A stretch of 64,000 bases of DNA from Aldrovandia affinis (taxonomy: Eukaryota; Chordata; Actinopteri; Notacanthiformes; Halosauridae). Of the stretch, positions 1 to 11,204 are shown piece by piece. Each line of letters starts with the position of its first letter. Position 1 is the first letter of the stretch. A model generated the notes under the pieces. That model did not search any database, was not told the origin of the DNA, and saw nothing but the letters and a program-made list of their open reading frames with translations. Location: NCBI GenBank assembly GCA_029706075.1, contig JAINUG010000026.1, positions 1,843,001 through 1,907,000 on the forward strand, read 5' to 3'. The position numbers were made by a program, and so were the translations under genes.

Positions 1-351
1 TCCATTTAAACAATAAGTACAATGAGTGACTAACAGAGTGGAGCTAAATGATTCCAAACTCTAATGGGCTCACTCAGTCATTCACTCATTCGTTTAATCC
101 TCTATGTACCTTGAAGCACATACGCATTCTACAAGTAATTGCCACTACTTCTGGACTGCTGCCTTCCCGTTGATAGTTCTTCAGGTCAGGTTTCATTATT
201 TCATCTCCTTCTCTGCTGTTCTAATCCATGTCACATAGTCTGACTTGGCTCATCAGGGACCCAGTGAAGGGCTACAGTATACATTAGCTACAACAAGACA
301 AAGACCATGTGGATGAACATTAAGTCATCACCATCTATGAAAACAGATATT
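1..351. other. Unassigned non-coding DNA
   Basis: I see no reading frame, terminal repeat or tandem array here. The sequence is moderately AT-rich and looks single-copy. Confidence 0.4.
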
Positions 352-664
352 TAGTTTAGTTTAGTTTAGTTTATTTGACATTTCACTTTAAAACAATACA
401 ATACATGGATACATACCGATGTACATGTACATTTTAAAAAGACATATCAAGGATGACACAGAAAAGTCCTAGGACTTATTTCCATTGTGGTCCTTGTTGT
501 TATTAGGTGTCATGGTGGTGTGTGTGTACTGTGTTTGTGGTGTTAGACGTTGGCAGCATAAACAAGGTTACAATAAATAACAACAATACAAAATACATTA
601 ACATTAGGCATTGGCAGCATAAACTAAATTCCAATAAATAGCAACAATACCACATACATTTACA
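352..664. repeat. TTTAG short array and 61-bp tandem duplication
   Basis: Several TTTAG units occur around 352-375. Further on, 543-603 and 604-664 are two adjacent 61-bp copies, both carrying TTGGCAGCATAAAC near the start and differing at roughly ten positions. The stretch between has the look of a fish interspersed-repeat 3' end (it includes GGATGACACAGAAAAG), but I cannot name the family. Confidence 0.6.
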
Positions 665-839
665 TTACTCCCATTAAATCAGGAATAGAGTTCATAACAA
701 TCAATGACATTAATATTACCCTACCTACCCGACTGTCTATTTACAGAGGAACACTATCTAGAAGCCAATGTTTAAGTTAAATGCATTAAGGTGATCTGCT
801 TAGCAAAAGTACTCAAAAAAACAAATCCTTTCCCTACAA

Positions 840-1480
840 TTTATGTAGTGCTGTTTGAGCACTTACCTCAGAGGAAGGTTTTGGTCTGCTCTTGGATCAT
901 CTCTTCCTCGTGATCTTTTGCACTTTGGTCATGCTGAAAAGCATGCAGGTGAGGGGTGCGTGGTATGGAGATGCCCAACTAACTGCTACAGTATTTGAAA
1001 TCTCCTTTCTTAGGAAGCTTGGTGATCAGACTTACTCATAGGGTGTTTTTTCTGCATCCCTTTCTGACTGAATTTTTTTTTCACAGGGTTTGCTTTTTTG
1101 CTGCCTTCTACTTTGACATTGTCGAGGCACATAGCATACTCTCTAGGATCTTAACTATTCATCTGGGATGCTACAGCAACCCTTGCTTTTTTCTTCTTAG
1201 TGATAGGTCCAAGACAGATGTCAAGATCTTCTGCTCCAGTGATTTCTGCCATTGGGATTATGTTCTCCAAATGTTTTTTTCCAGCTTGCTCTTTTCTCTT
1301 TCATCTGTGATCTTGGTTTTCTAGTTTCGCATGACCTGTGAGTTGTTTGTGACCTTGTACATCATTTTCATATTCATACGTATTTGACATTGATTTTGTA
1401 TCCTTTCTTGAACTCTTTATCCTTCTCTGCTTAATCCTTTTCTATTTCTCCTTTCAGACAGTCATATTTAGCATAATATA
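840..1480 (-). pseudogene. Decayed lysine-rich coding-like stretch
   Basis: Read on the minus strand, this region has protein-like stretches broken by stops and frame changes. One frame near 1,160-1,290 gives HLENIIPMAEITG, then DLDICLGPITKKKKARVA. A possible exon near 870-940 follows TTTTCAG, reads MTKVQKITRKR with a following in-frame stop, and ends at GAG before GTAAGT. Composition is rich in Lys, Arg and Ser, as in nuclear or nucleolar proteins. I do not recognise the gene. It could be a dead host gene, a retrocopy or an unfamiliar transposon protein. The splice-like borders argue mildly against a simple retrocopy. Stops make it non-functional as it stands. Confidence is low because the case rests on composition and short patches only. 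Confidence 0.25.
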
Positions 1481-1584
1481 CGTGTTGTAGCATACTTTAT
1501 CTTTGTTGATTAGCTCAATTATTTAAAACTCTCTGTATTCTACTTCCAATTCTCTTTAATAAAAAAAAAATATGTTCAGAATTT

Positions 1585-1704
1585 GTAGCGTAAAATGTGT
1601 AAATAAAGGTGGGAAAAGTCTGATTTCATATGTTTTAATTTCAGGCTGTAAGGCAACAAAAGGTGACATTTTTGAGATGGGGTGTATAGTTTAAAGGGCC
1701 ACTG
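1585..1704. mobile_element. Tc1-like terminal repeat relic
   Basis: This stretch matches the right terminal repeat of the Tc1-like element at 40,037-41,654. Shared blocks include AAAATGTGTAAATAAAG, TTTCAGGCTGTAAG and the end GGCCACTGTA (GGCACTGTA in the other copy). Divergence is clear, so it is an old solo end. No partner end or transposase lies nearby. Confidence 0.7.
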
Positions 1705-2289
1705 TATGTGTCCATGGAAGGCTGTATTTAGAGAAGATCAAGGTAAATAAAAATAGGTAAATACAGTCAAGTCATTCCAAATGAACAGACTAACACATAA
1801 ACACACAGTGATTGCCCCATGTGCTAATTATAATGATACGAATGTGCTGAAGAGCTGCTATGATTGGCAGTTTGCTAAGGGTTCTCCTCAAACTATAGGA
1901 AACTGGTTGCTTCTGAAAAGCCTGCAAAAGAGCAATTTTGTCCCATATTATTTGTATCTTTTCTCTTTTAACGGTCGCTGCATGTTGTTTTATTATCTTT
2001 TTATCTGGGTGTTGCTTGTGTGCATGTGTGTGTCTGTATGTTGGTGGTGTTGAGTGGTAGGAGATATTTCAAGCCCATAGAACTATATTTCTCATTTGTG
2101 GTAAAACAGAAATGTCTAGTTGATCTGTCTGTGGTGTACTTTGGCTCAGATCAATAAGATCAAGTAAAAAATAGATTTTACTCTGGGAATATTGTGGTTT
2201 TAGAAGCAGATATCATAGTCTGAGTGATTAGACATTCTACGTGTTAATTTCTCCTCAGCCAAGTGCATGTGCAGCAGAATCTGTTAAAA

Positions 2290-2290
<1 letters not shown>
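1705..2290. other. Unassigned non-coding DNA
   Basis: There is no convincing gene or repeat. A 90-codon open frame at 1,781-2,053 ends in a TG-rich stretch and has no recognisable domain, so I treat it as chance. Confidence 0.35.

Positions 2291-2347
<57 letters not shown>
2291..2347. repeat. (CA)n microsatellite
   Basis: An essentially pure AC dinucleotide tract of about 28 units, ending at ACAGACACATG. It is a likely length-variable marker. Confidence 0.97.
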
Positions 2348-2352
<5 letters not shown>

Positions 2353-2550
2353 ATGACAGGATGTGATTTAACTTTTACCATATAATGTTTTCACCAACCA
2401 AACACCATCAAGCACATACAGATTGTCTGTCTCTAAAGAACGGGCTTTTCATATCTTACTCCAGAGATTGATGCCAACTATGCGGCTGATACACTGATGT
2501 GCCCTTTGCCTTTAAATAAGGCAAAGCTGCCTTTTGCCACATCAACTTTT

Positions 2551-2943
2551 CAACATGATCTCCAGCCGAAACAACCATATAGGCCGTTTGTCAAAAACGA
2601 CCCATATGACCATTTTGCGCTGTCAAAACAACTAGCAGCTGAAGAAGCTGTTGCCTGGCTGTTTCCAAATGATTTTTTTTCTTTTAAACTAAATATGCGT
2701 TATTCTGACTGGAGAAAACGCCCCTCTGCAGAAAATGCCAGTAGAGCTTGTTTGTTTCAACCAGTTAGAATGGCGCATATTTAGTTTAAAAGGGAAAACG
2801 TTTTTTGTTCACAAAAAGGAAGCAGAGAATCAACAACTTCTTCGGCCGCTTGAGTCATTTTGACTGCGCAAAATGGTCATATGGGTCATTTTTGACATTT
2901 TGACAAACGACCTATATGGTCGTTTTGGCTGGAGATCATGTTG
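2551..2943. mobile_element. 393-bp palindromic fold-back element (MITE)
   Basis: The left half (from CAACATGATCTCCAGCC) and the right half (ending GGCTGGAGATCATGTTG) are reverse complements almost to the centre. The outer arms include CCATATAGG and GACCCATATGACCATTTTGC. The inner arms carry CTTTTAAACTAAATATGCG against its complement at about 2,775-2,795. Only a few dozen bases around 2,720-2,765 are unpaired. The element is flanked by the perfect 8-bp direct repeat CAACTTTT at 2,543-2,550 and 2,944-2,951, the mark of a transposition event. An 8-bp duplication fits hAT- or P-type transposases, but the ends do not match a terminus I know. It has no coding capacity: the 95-codon frame across it is a by-product of the arms. 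Confidence 0.85.
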
Positions 2944-2951
2944 CAACTTTT

Positions 2952-5650
2952 ATATTACAACCTTTTGATTTTCTTCATGTTCAAAGCATCTTAATCAGCC
3001 GTTTCCTATGGGTCCTTCAGAGGCAGTTTTGAACAAAATAGAATGGAAAGAAACAAGACATGTACTGTATATTAATTAACTTAATTAACTTCACCACACA
3101 AGATAAAATTAAATTCTACAATGCCATTTTGACATGGAAAGGATAAAATGCAAGCGATGTAAGGCTATTTAGCCATTTCATTATGGATATTATTTTTCAA
3201 TATTCTGTGCACTAACTTGATGTGACATTTTGAATGCGGAACATTACTATCAGTTCTGTTTACTACAACGGCAACAGTTAATATTACGAGTGCAGATAAG
3301 GCCAAGTTACTTAAGCTGCTATCAAAGACTTTTAATTAGCTGCTTAATAGAATACCTTTTGTTGTGAGTGCTAAGAGTGCTCACAAATGGGAAGTATTGA
3401 TCACTAAGAAAGTTGCCTCAGCCCTGTGATTTATCAAAGCCATCTGATATTTGCGAAGCACAGTTTTACCATCAGAGCTCCCATGTCAAACAGTAGTGTT
3501 TCACCCAGATCGCACACTGCACAACCGCCTGCTTGGATGAGGCGCTGAACCAGTGTAAAGTCTAAATTCCAAGCACACCTGCGACCTCAGGTATATTTGA
3601 GGGAGGACACCTTTCACACTGAAATCAAGGGAGATCCAATAATGTGGCAAGGCAGCAAAAAGGCTTTTCCTACGGTATGGAATGGATTACTGTAATGCAA
3701 TAAATCACAGCATTGAAATACTCCGCCCCATCGGAATTGGGTGTAGGCACTGGTGATATATCCCTCACTGTAAAACACAGATCACCTTTTGCCAACGATT
3801 AATTTATGAGTTATTAATATTCCCTCCAGATACGTAAGTGTTAATAACCATGTTTAATAATGGATCAGTTTACATGGACTCCTGACCTGAAGGCCAATCA
3901 TCCAAATCCCAGCAGAGACAAGGAAGCTAGAGACTGGTAGGGATATTTTCCATGGAGTGGCTCCATGTGGATTCACACATCAACTTGATTAAGGGTGTTC
4001 AAAATTAAAGCCATTACCACATGTTCTATACTCATATCAATCTCCTGTTATGCAATATCAGAACTCAGCTGTGAAGTGCAGGTTCATGCACTGGCTTGTA
4101 TTTTATGCCAAAGTATTTATATGCATGTCCCCTTCTTCTAACAGCTGTACAACTGTATAACTACTAATGCATTATTCAAATTTTATTGAAATGCCACACA
4201 TTTTTAGTTTTATGGAGAAGTTCAATTCAAAGTTTGACCTATTCTGAGATATTTTACACTATGTAGGAGAAATGTTGTTTCATTTACAGAATATGCCACA
4301 TGGCATGCTAAACTGGATAAGGCTTGAGTGGTTGAATAAGCCACTCACATTCATATGTATTTTAATAAAAATATAGATTCCAGCTGTTTCCAAACTTCAC
4401 AAAGGTAGAACCTAATTGCTTTGTTGTGTCATATCTATGTGACTAATATGAAATGATTTTCATAACCAGTAGCTACATGGGAAGGCCCAGTACATCAGGC
4501 TGTGACAGCCCTTTGGAAACAGTTCTTCAGAGTCATGACTGGTCAATGAAAGGCTGCAAAGGTCTTGTTTGTTGTCTCTAATGAAAATATTGAGTCCTAT
4601 TGCATAAAAAAATGTCACTGTTTTTGCAGCTTGAGTGTCTGTGACCTGGGCAGGTTTTCAAGTTTACTGACCGCTGCAGCTATAAGGTATCAAGTGGAAG
4701 GTGAAAATAAGTTAGTATTACATGGAACAATCTTCATAATTTGAATTATATGACATAACTTTGAAAGCACAACATAACATTTATTTGTTTATTGTATTTT
4801 TTGCATCTCGAGGGGTACAGTAGTTTGTTCGTATTCGCGTTGCATCCTCCATTGTGCATTGTTCAGTGTTGTGGATAATGGCACCCTTGTCTCAGTCTGT
4901 CAGCACTGACTTGACAACATTGTAACTGTTTTCAAAGTGTTCAAATGGGGTGGAACATAATAGAATGATGAGAGGTTGTAATGAAGGCCAGAATAAGATA
5001 TTAGCATGGGTAGGATAAGTCTGGGTGTCACATGCTCATCAACGCGATGCCTGGCATTAGACTGGCTAAAACTAGCACATCTGCTGGCAGGAGATCCTTT
5101 TTAATCCTTTTTTTTTCTACCTGGTTGCATTAATCTGTAACTTCCATGAGGCCAATTTAAGAACAGCCACAAAAGAAAGATGAGAGAGCCCCAGGATCAG
5201 TCAGCGGCTCACTAATGCCAGGCTTCCCAAAGGCAAGGCATCACTCCTCCATCTCTCACTAAAAGATGAGTGTATAAAAACTCCCCATTTATCCCTCGCC
5301 TGATTTTAATCCCTGGATTACGACCGAGAGGGTGCGAAATGTTCTCCAAAGCGGCTTTTCTGCTGGAAAGGGTCGATTTCAGCAAGGAAGCTGTTGATCT
5401 GGGTTTTATTTAGCAACAACCTTCTGATGGCTTCTCCAGTGCTGGAGCCCGAGGCGCAAGGGAAGGGTTATGAAATGCTTTTTTTAATGGTGGATAGTCT
5501 GCAACCTATGACATGATGAATGTTGTGAAGGTGGCGATGGTGATTCAGCCTATTAAGAAGGCCTGTCTCCCAGAATCAAAACCTCACCTCCCCTCCCTGC
5601 TCATATTCTCCTGGAGAGAAACAGACACACCCTGAGACCTAGCAGGGAAT
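2952..5650. other. Non-coding stretch with possible conserved elements
   Basis: I find no reading frame or transposon. Blocks at about 3,290-3,480 and 5,210-5,480 are more balanced in composition than their surroundings (for example GATTTTAATCCCTGGATTACG) and resemble fish conserved non-coding elements. That is an impression only. Confidence 0.25.
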
Positions 5651-5663
5651 ACCGAGGGGAGAG

Positions 5664-5860
5664 GCTGAACATATTGGGGTGAACAGAAAGTGGAGATTGA
5701 ATGAGATTCAGGAGGAACAGAGAGGGGGATACTGAGTGAGACTCAGGGAACAGAAAGAGGGGCGAGACTGAGTGAGATTGGGGTGATCACAAAGAGGGGG
5801 AGACTGAATGAGACTCCCGGAGTGGAGCAGAGAGATCGTCAGCCTAAGTGAGACTCGCAG
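5664..5860. repeat. Degenerate minisatellite, about 36-bp unit, five copies
   Basis: The motif GA(C/T)TGA(G/A)TGAGA(C/T)TC with a following AGAGGGG recurs every 33-40 bp, for example near 5,696, 5,731, 5,768 and 5,805. The copies are diverged. An antisense open frame here simply follows the repeat. Confidence 0.7.
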
Positions 5861-7295
5861 CATGTGATCTCTTCCCCACTGACAGTTCATTCACAACTGA
5901 GTGAGATGGACAGTTAAATCTACCCGCCCCCCACAAGATTAGGTTCTTTATCCATGCTTGGCATTCAAAAGAAAGCACTTTCCCATCACTCTGGAGGACC
6001 GCAGACGTCCCTCATGCATTAAACATCTGTTTATTCCCATTAGAGAGCTCAATGGAGGACGAATCACTAAACCTCAGTATGTGGTGACATGGCAGGTACA
6101 AACAGACATGACAGTTTCTAAGGTGCATTAGTTGTCTGCATTCATCTCCTTCTTAAAGGATTGCTGTAATGGCATAACACTCAATCTAGAAAACAAATAA
6201 TTTACAGAATTAAGAGTGTCACCCTTTTACTGAAATCCATTACAAGCAACCTTTTAGAGCAGAATTTCCTCTTAGTCCTTTGTAGAAAGAGTACACGCAC
6301 ACACAGAATATGCATGGTATGATAAGTCATGGTGTATACAAATTTCACAATATGATTTCATTTAGGGTGAAGTATTAACGGTTCTCTGGATTCACAGATT
6401 CTCTGGTTTGAAGTCGGCCACATGTTGCTGTATGTCCATTACTGAAACTTTTAAAGGACAGCAAATGTGCATAAAAGCAATTACCATAGACGTCATGACA
6501 AATTCAACACATTCACTCTGCCTCACCATTGCTTCTGAGAATGTTCCAATTATTTACTGACATCATGTGCAATTTTAAAATGCCCCTAGGATCACAATTC
6601 ACAGCTAATTATCCTTTCTCATTCAAAACTGACACTTGTTAATTTGTTTACTTCTTCAGATAATTGTTCATTAATACGTCAGTGGTGAGCTCAGACCAGG
6701 AGAAAGCAATGCTGTAATGAGGTTTAGGTTTAGTTTTACAGTGCTATGAAGAACACAATCTGAAAAGGTAAAATTGCACAGGATTGAGTGCAAGCTCATA
6801 CGATCATAACTAGTCATTTATCAAACATAAAAACAATATACCTCACATTTCACATCAAGCATAAGTGTTAAGTTACTTTTCTACCTTATTCAAAACATGT
6901 ATCTGTATCATGTGCACAGTCGAAAGCTGCAATCACTATGCATGGCACAATATACGAAAAAAGTCACAGTGGAAACAAATGTTCCCTGACAGTTCTGTCT
7001 GGACAAAATAAACAGCACCCCACTGCAGAGTCTGTCACCTTCACAAACTGTTTCATTTGTTACGTATTTTCCCTCATTGACAGAATCCAGAACAAAGTCA
7101 GTTTGTCTGCATTCATTTCTTGACTGTCATAGGAACACAGCAGAGACAAAAAGGTCTGGGCAGAAAAGTAAAGCACAAAGCCATTAACACCTGAAGAACA
7201 AAATATATTGTGCATAAGGTGCACAATAAAACAAATCTGAAAATTCTGGTCTTGAGCATTGCATTTGTCTTTTATTATATATTTTCTGTCGTGAT
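5861..7295. other. Unassigned non-coding DNA
   Basis: Short frames at 6,938-7,123 and 7,060-7,380 show no domain. I see no terminal repeats. The right end grades into the L1 fragment. Confidence 0.35.
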
Positions 7296-7299
7296 TCTG

Positions 7300-7438
7300 A
7301 CATGCATATTGAAAAATCACAGCACACACATTGAGAGAGAGAGGTATTACACCAGAGACCGAATACACAAATTTGATCAAACTATATCAGGTAAATGTCT
7401 GAAATGTAAAACAAATAAAGACTCTTTAGTGCACGCAT
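7300..7438 (+). mobile_element. L1-type LINE, ORF2 C-terminal piece (upstream of LTR insertion)
   Basis: The frame reads YYTRDRIHKF, then CLKCKTNKDSLVHA. The C-x2-C followed by H is the start of the cysteine/histidine knuckle near the C-terminus of L1-clade ORF2 proteins (CxxC...H...C). The LINE is 5' truncated or too decayed to follow further left. It stops abruptly at the edge of the inserted LTR, and the same protein region resumes at 8,363. Confidence 0.75.
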
Positions 7439-8362
7439 TGTGAGGTACGGGATAAGGACCCAGACGCAGACCAGGATCAGGCAAAAAGGAACGTTTAATT
7501 CAGGCAGGGGTCAATACCAGTAGACAGAGTAGCGAAGACACAAAATCGAAATCCAAGAGCGTAGTCAAAAAACAATCCAAAAAGTCAAAACCAAGAAATC
7601 AGAAAAGGCAAACAAAACAGAATCGGCAGGCAAACTCGAAGTGAAAACAGAAGGGTGTCTCTGGGAAAATGCAACAGACTCTGGCTTACTGATAATCGGC
7701 ACAGGGAATGATGATCAACGTTCTGACAAGGAGTGAACATAAACACGGAACTTAAATACAAGCAGGGAAGGGAAACACAATAGGAATTAGGTGTGACTGG
7801 GAGGAGAGAAGGGCAGGAACACAGGTGAAAACGATGGGATTCGCTAATACAATAACGAGGGGAAATGAAAGACACGGACTGGGAATCACACAGACACATA
7901 GACAATATAAGACCTGGAAGAGCAGGCAGACACGTGCACAGTTCGAAGGGGAGGAACGCAAAGAGAGAATCTGCGTGCAAATTAAGCGAAACGTGAGAAG
8001 CGTACAGGGATAGGACAACGAGAGAGAGAATGATAGCGATAGATAGAAGCGTGAGATAATTAGTAATTAGTAATGTTAGTAACTAAATCTAAATCCCTAA
8101 TGTTAGTAGATTAGTAGGTTAGTACTATATACATCTAACTAATATATACAAAGTGTTATAGGAAGAAAGAAGGAAGTAAAACGAGATAAGAAACTAAGAC
8201 AGAAAAACTGAAACGTAGAATTTCCCGAAGTGCATGACAAAGACAAGGAGTGGATCTCGAACAAAGACAGACGGGGAACAGAACATGAATGAAACGTGAA
8301 TGAATGAATGATAAATAAACAAAGTACAAAAACAAACCGAACAGATGATGCAAAACATAACA
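7439..8362 (-). mobile_element. Solo LTR (fossil), inserted in an L1
   Basis: A 924-bp unit with TGTGAGG at one end and ATAACA at the other, so TG...CA, flanked by the 5-bp direct repeat CGCAT (7,434-7,438 and 8,363-8,367). Read on the minus strand it has a TATA-like TATTTAAGTTCC and an ATTAAA polyadenylation-like signal, as expected of an LTR. It shares GTAGTCAAAA and the TTAGTAATTAG-rich end with the LTR at 11,998-12,983, so both belong to one family, probably Ty3/Gypsy. It is a lone LTR, with no internal region and no coding capacity. The boundaries are sharp, the family name is not. Confidence 0.75.
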
Positions 8363-9090
8363 CGCATTCTGTGAGTGTGAGGGAATAGATAAACTCTGGG
8401 GTGAAATTAAGATTTTATCAAAATAATTAGATACACAATTGGACATGTCACAATCGATATGCCTACTTCACGAGGTTAAGAATAATTCTGAATTAACAAA
8501 AACCCAAGCAAAAATAATTATATTTTCCTCAGCAGTCATGAAAAAGATTATTTTAAAGAACTGGAAAGCAAGCATGACACCAAAAATAGTAGAGTGGGAA
8601 AACTTAATGAAATACTATTTAAACATGGAGAGGAACAGTGCAAGGGAAAAAGGGAAGGAGAAGCAATTTGAGGAAACATGGAACAATTTGTTATTGGTTT
8701 TATCCCCAAAACGAGCAGCAGGGGTGGACCAGTGGAGAAGAAAATAACAAGAATTATAAAAAAAAAAAAAAAAGTTACGCAAGAGCCAAATTGAAGAAAA
8801 TCAATGAAAACCTATCGGGGACCATCAACCGCCCCCCCTCCTCTCCACCACATGTGGGTCTGTCTTGGTCAAATATGTTTGTATGTCTGTCTCTGTTTGT
8901 CTAGGTGTTGGTCAATGTGCGCATGTCAGTGTTTGTCTGTCTGTATCTTTGTCTAGATGATAACATATCTGTTGGTTTTTCTGTCCATAGCGGGAAATTG
9001 GTAAAATGTGAACAAAACCAATTGTTAGCTTGTGCTATGTCTGTTATGTGCTTTAAAAATCTATTAAAAATGTATTTTTTTTTTTTTAAA
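8363..9090 (+). mobile_element. L1-type LINE, ORF2 C-terminal end and 3' UTR
   Basis: Directly after the LTR duplication the frame continues CECEGIDKLWGEIKILSK, the second part of the cysteine/histidine knuckle, and then decays. The 102-codon frame at 8,439-8,747 carries the usual L1 tail: AKIIIFSSAVMKKIILKNWK, then EWENLMKYY, NMERNSAR and FEETWNNLL. The 3' UTR follows, with an A-run at about 8,758, TGTCTGTCTG-rich sequence and a tail near ATTAAAAATG at 9,063. Full-length L1 ORF2 is about 1,200 residues or more, so only the last tenth is here. One in-frame stop lies after ILSK. Confidence 0.75.
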
Positions 9091-9410
9091 AAGAGAGAGA
9101 GAGAGGGATCAGAGGCAGGGCCGTAGCCAGGGTAAACTTTTTACTGAGGCCACCGGAGGCACAGGTCCCTAACATGGTTGCCTTGGAAAACCCCAAGAAG
9201 CTATTATTGAACACATTAAGTTATTCCAATTTTATTCAAATTTTGAAACCATGTTCTCAGAATTGGAATAAAGACCAGGAAGCACACAGTAGTTTAAAAC
9301 TAATTGTATTTTTTCCAGTTTTCAATATAAAACAAGTATAATGTTGTGTAGGTAAGATTTCTTTATCAGGTGCTTCTATAAATAAATAGAACATTACGTT
9401 ACGGTTGGCT
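9091..9410. other. Possible hAT-like terminus and unassigned DNA
   Basis: CAGGGCCGTAGCCAGGG near 9,117 resembles the start of a common non-autonomous hAT-type repeat in fish. I found no matching opposite end, so the call is tentative. Confidence 0.25.
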
Positions 9411-9835
9411 AAAACCTGACCTGTGAATGTCTGCTAAACGGCTGGTGCTTGATTGGAAATTGCCGCCACCCTGTGAACGCATTATCTGCTGTCTGTAATT
9501 AAAGTGTTTTTCAGTTGCCTTCTCCTTGACCTCGTCTGGCCACGCCCCGCGTCAGGAGAATATAAGCGAGCGGAGCTGCAATTTTGTGTCTTGCTTCTTT
9601 TGACTTCATGCCGACCAGCTTCATGCTTGTTCATCTGTTTTCTTTAATTCTCTTTTTGAGCACTTTTGATAGTTAGGGAAGCGTAAAGTAGGGTTAGCCA
9701 ATCTGCGGAAGAGCACCCATTTTGATTTGCACCGAAAGAGAGGGTAGAGTCTTTTCTTTCCAGTGCTAGGGTTTAGTCAGACTGTTTTGTTTGGTTTAAT
9801 TATTCCTTTGTTGTCTTTGAGTGTATGTCTAATAT
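9411..9835 (+). mobile_element. Possible LTR-like fossil (promoter half)
   Basis: GAGAATATAAGCGAGCGG near 9,557 looks like a TATA box, followed by a T-rich transcribed-looking stretch, in the style of fish Ty3/Gypsy or related LTRs. A Gypsy pol fragment lies 700 bp downstream on the same strand. I could not define ends or a target duplication, so this is a weak call. Confidence 0.25.
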
Positions 9836-9836
9836 A

Positions 9837-10129
9837 CACTCAGTGGCAACTTTATTAGGTACACCTGTACACCTGCTCGTTAATGCAATTATCTAATCAG
9901 TTAATCATGTGACAGCAACTCAATGCATAAAAGCATGCAGACATGGTCAAGGGGTTCAGTTGTTGTTCAGACCAAAAACAGAATGGGGAAGAAATGTGAT
10001 CTGTGAGTTTGACCGTGGAATGATTGTTGGTGCCAGACAGGGTGGTGTGAGTGGAAAGCGACAGTAACTCAAATAACCACGCGTTACAACAGTGGTATGC
10101 AGAAGAGCATCTCTGAATGCACAACATAT
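9837..10129 (+). mobile_element. Tc1/mariner-like element, left part
   Basis: It begins at a TA site with CACTCAGTGGCAAC followed by TTTATTAGGTACACCTG, the end of a Tc1/mariner family I recall as very common in fish. The early transposase region follows (GTGCCAGACAGGG), then an internal deletion. The sequence picks up again at CAGTAACTCAAATAACCAC and stops where a SINE begins at about 10,130. There is no right end nearby, so this is a truncated, inactive copy. Confidence 0.75.
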
Positions 10130-10490
10130 CCAGTGGCCTCCCGCGTGGTCTAGTGGTTTCAACGTCCAACGCTGGCCACGGCGACCGGGGTTCAATCCCC
10201 CGTCGCGCCAGAGTCGGCTCTGGCCGGGAGTGCAATCTGGGCGGCAATTGGCTGTCCGCCCCAGAGAGGGGGGAGGGAAGCCAACACAGTTCGCTGTGCA
10301 CAGGAGTGGTTCTGGGGTACCGGAATTACAGTCGACAGCTCGGCGAGTGCTGTCTCAGAGGAGGCAGCGCTTCCGTCTTTGTCACTGCCGGTCACAGAAC
10401 TACGGCAGCAAACTACGAAGGAGGGGATTGAACTAAGCACAGCGGGAGTAATTTGCTACCAAATTGGGAGAAAAAATAAATATAAATAAT
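10130..10490 (+). mobile_element. tRNA-derived SINE, nearly full length
   Basis: The head is tRNA-like, with box A TGGTCTAGTGG at about 10,145 and box B GGTTCAATCCC at about 10,189; the arm sequences resemble tRNA-Glu. A GC-rich body follows (GGCAATTGGCTGTCCGCC, CTCAGAGGAGGCAG), then the tail CAAATTGGGAGAAAA and an AT-rich simple end. The same family appears inverted at 38,790-39,116 and as a tail at 62,325-62,385. Overlapping open frames of about 80-134 codons on both strands reflect the GC-rich body and are not genes. Confidence 0.85.
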
Positions 10491-10499
10491 ACAAAATCT

Positions 10500-11060
10500 G
10501 ACCTAGTGACTAGTGACCCCGTTTGTGCTGTTACTTGTGCTTTGGCTAACAGACTTTGTGAATGCTCTAACGTTGGGAGTGATATTAATTTATCTGATAC
10601 ATTCAATGTGAATCCTGACTTGAATGACTGGCATGCTGCTTCTGCAGAAGGAGTCACCGGCTGTGGAGACAGACATTGTGGATCCTTGTGAAGGGCTTGA
10701 AAAATTGTCTCTGTCATGTGAACACCTAATCGAGGAACAGAGGGCTGACACTGCTCTTTCCTCTTTCTTCATTAGTGCAGTTTCTGCTACAGAAATCTAT
10801 TCCGTACCTACTGGGTACTTTGTGAGAAATGGCGTTTTGATGCGAAAATGGCGACCGCTTACTGCTTCAGCTCAGGGGGAGTGGAGTGTTAATCAAATAG
10901 TGGTTCCATCAGTTTATCGCCATGATTGTGTGCTTAGCTCACAATCATTGCCTTGCTGGGCATTTAGGTGTTAACAAAACGTATGACCGGGTGTTGAGAC
11001 ATGTTTGTGTCCATTCGGATATTACCTTAGCTCAGTTAACTCATATAAATCGTCGGACGT
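10500..11060 (+). mobile_element. Ty3/Gypsy-type pol fragment (fossil)
   Basis: Translated patches on the plus strand resemble the end of RNase H and the zinc-binding start of integrase in Ty3/Gypsy elements, including LGVNKTYDRV near the right end. The fragment is broken, with several interruptions, and lacks both LTRs. It sits directly after the SINE, and the Tc1 piece is just upstream, making a three-layer mosaic. Confidence 0.6.
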
Positions 11061-11204
11061 ACTTATCCAACACATTAACAGGTAAACACTAACTGTCTTG
11101 GGATAACTATAAATAGCACACATAATGAAACCACATTACTACATAACTACTGCACTTCTAGTATTCAGTGATGAAAATGCATCATTCACAAAATGCTTGG
11201 CTAA

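Noticed and set aside
2497-2784. 95-codon frame as a small gene
   Set aside because: It is read across the left arm and centre of the 393-bp palindrome and has no support beyond being open.
7585-8018. Minus-strand frames of 88-131 codons rich in Cys, Leu and Ser
   Set aside because: They fall inside the solo LTR and match no protein family.
10092-10440. Overlapping frames of 80-134 codons on both strands
   Set aside because: They arise from the GC-rich SINE body, where stops are rare.
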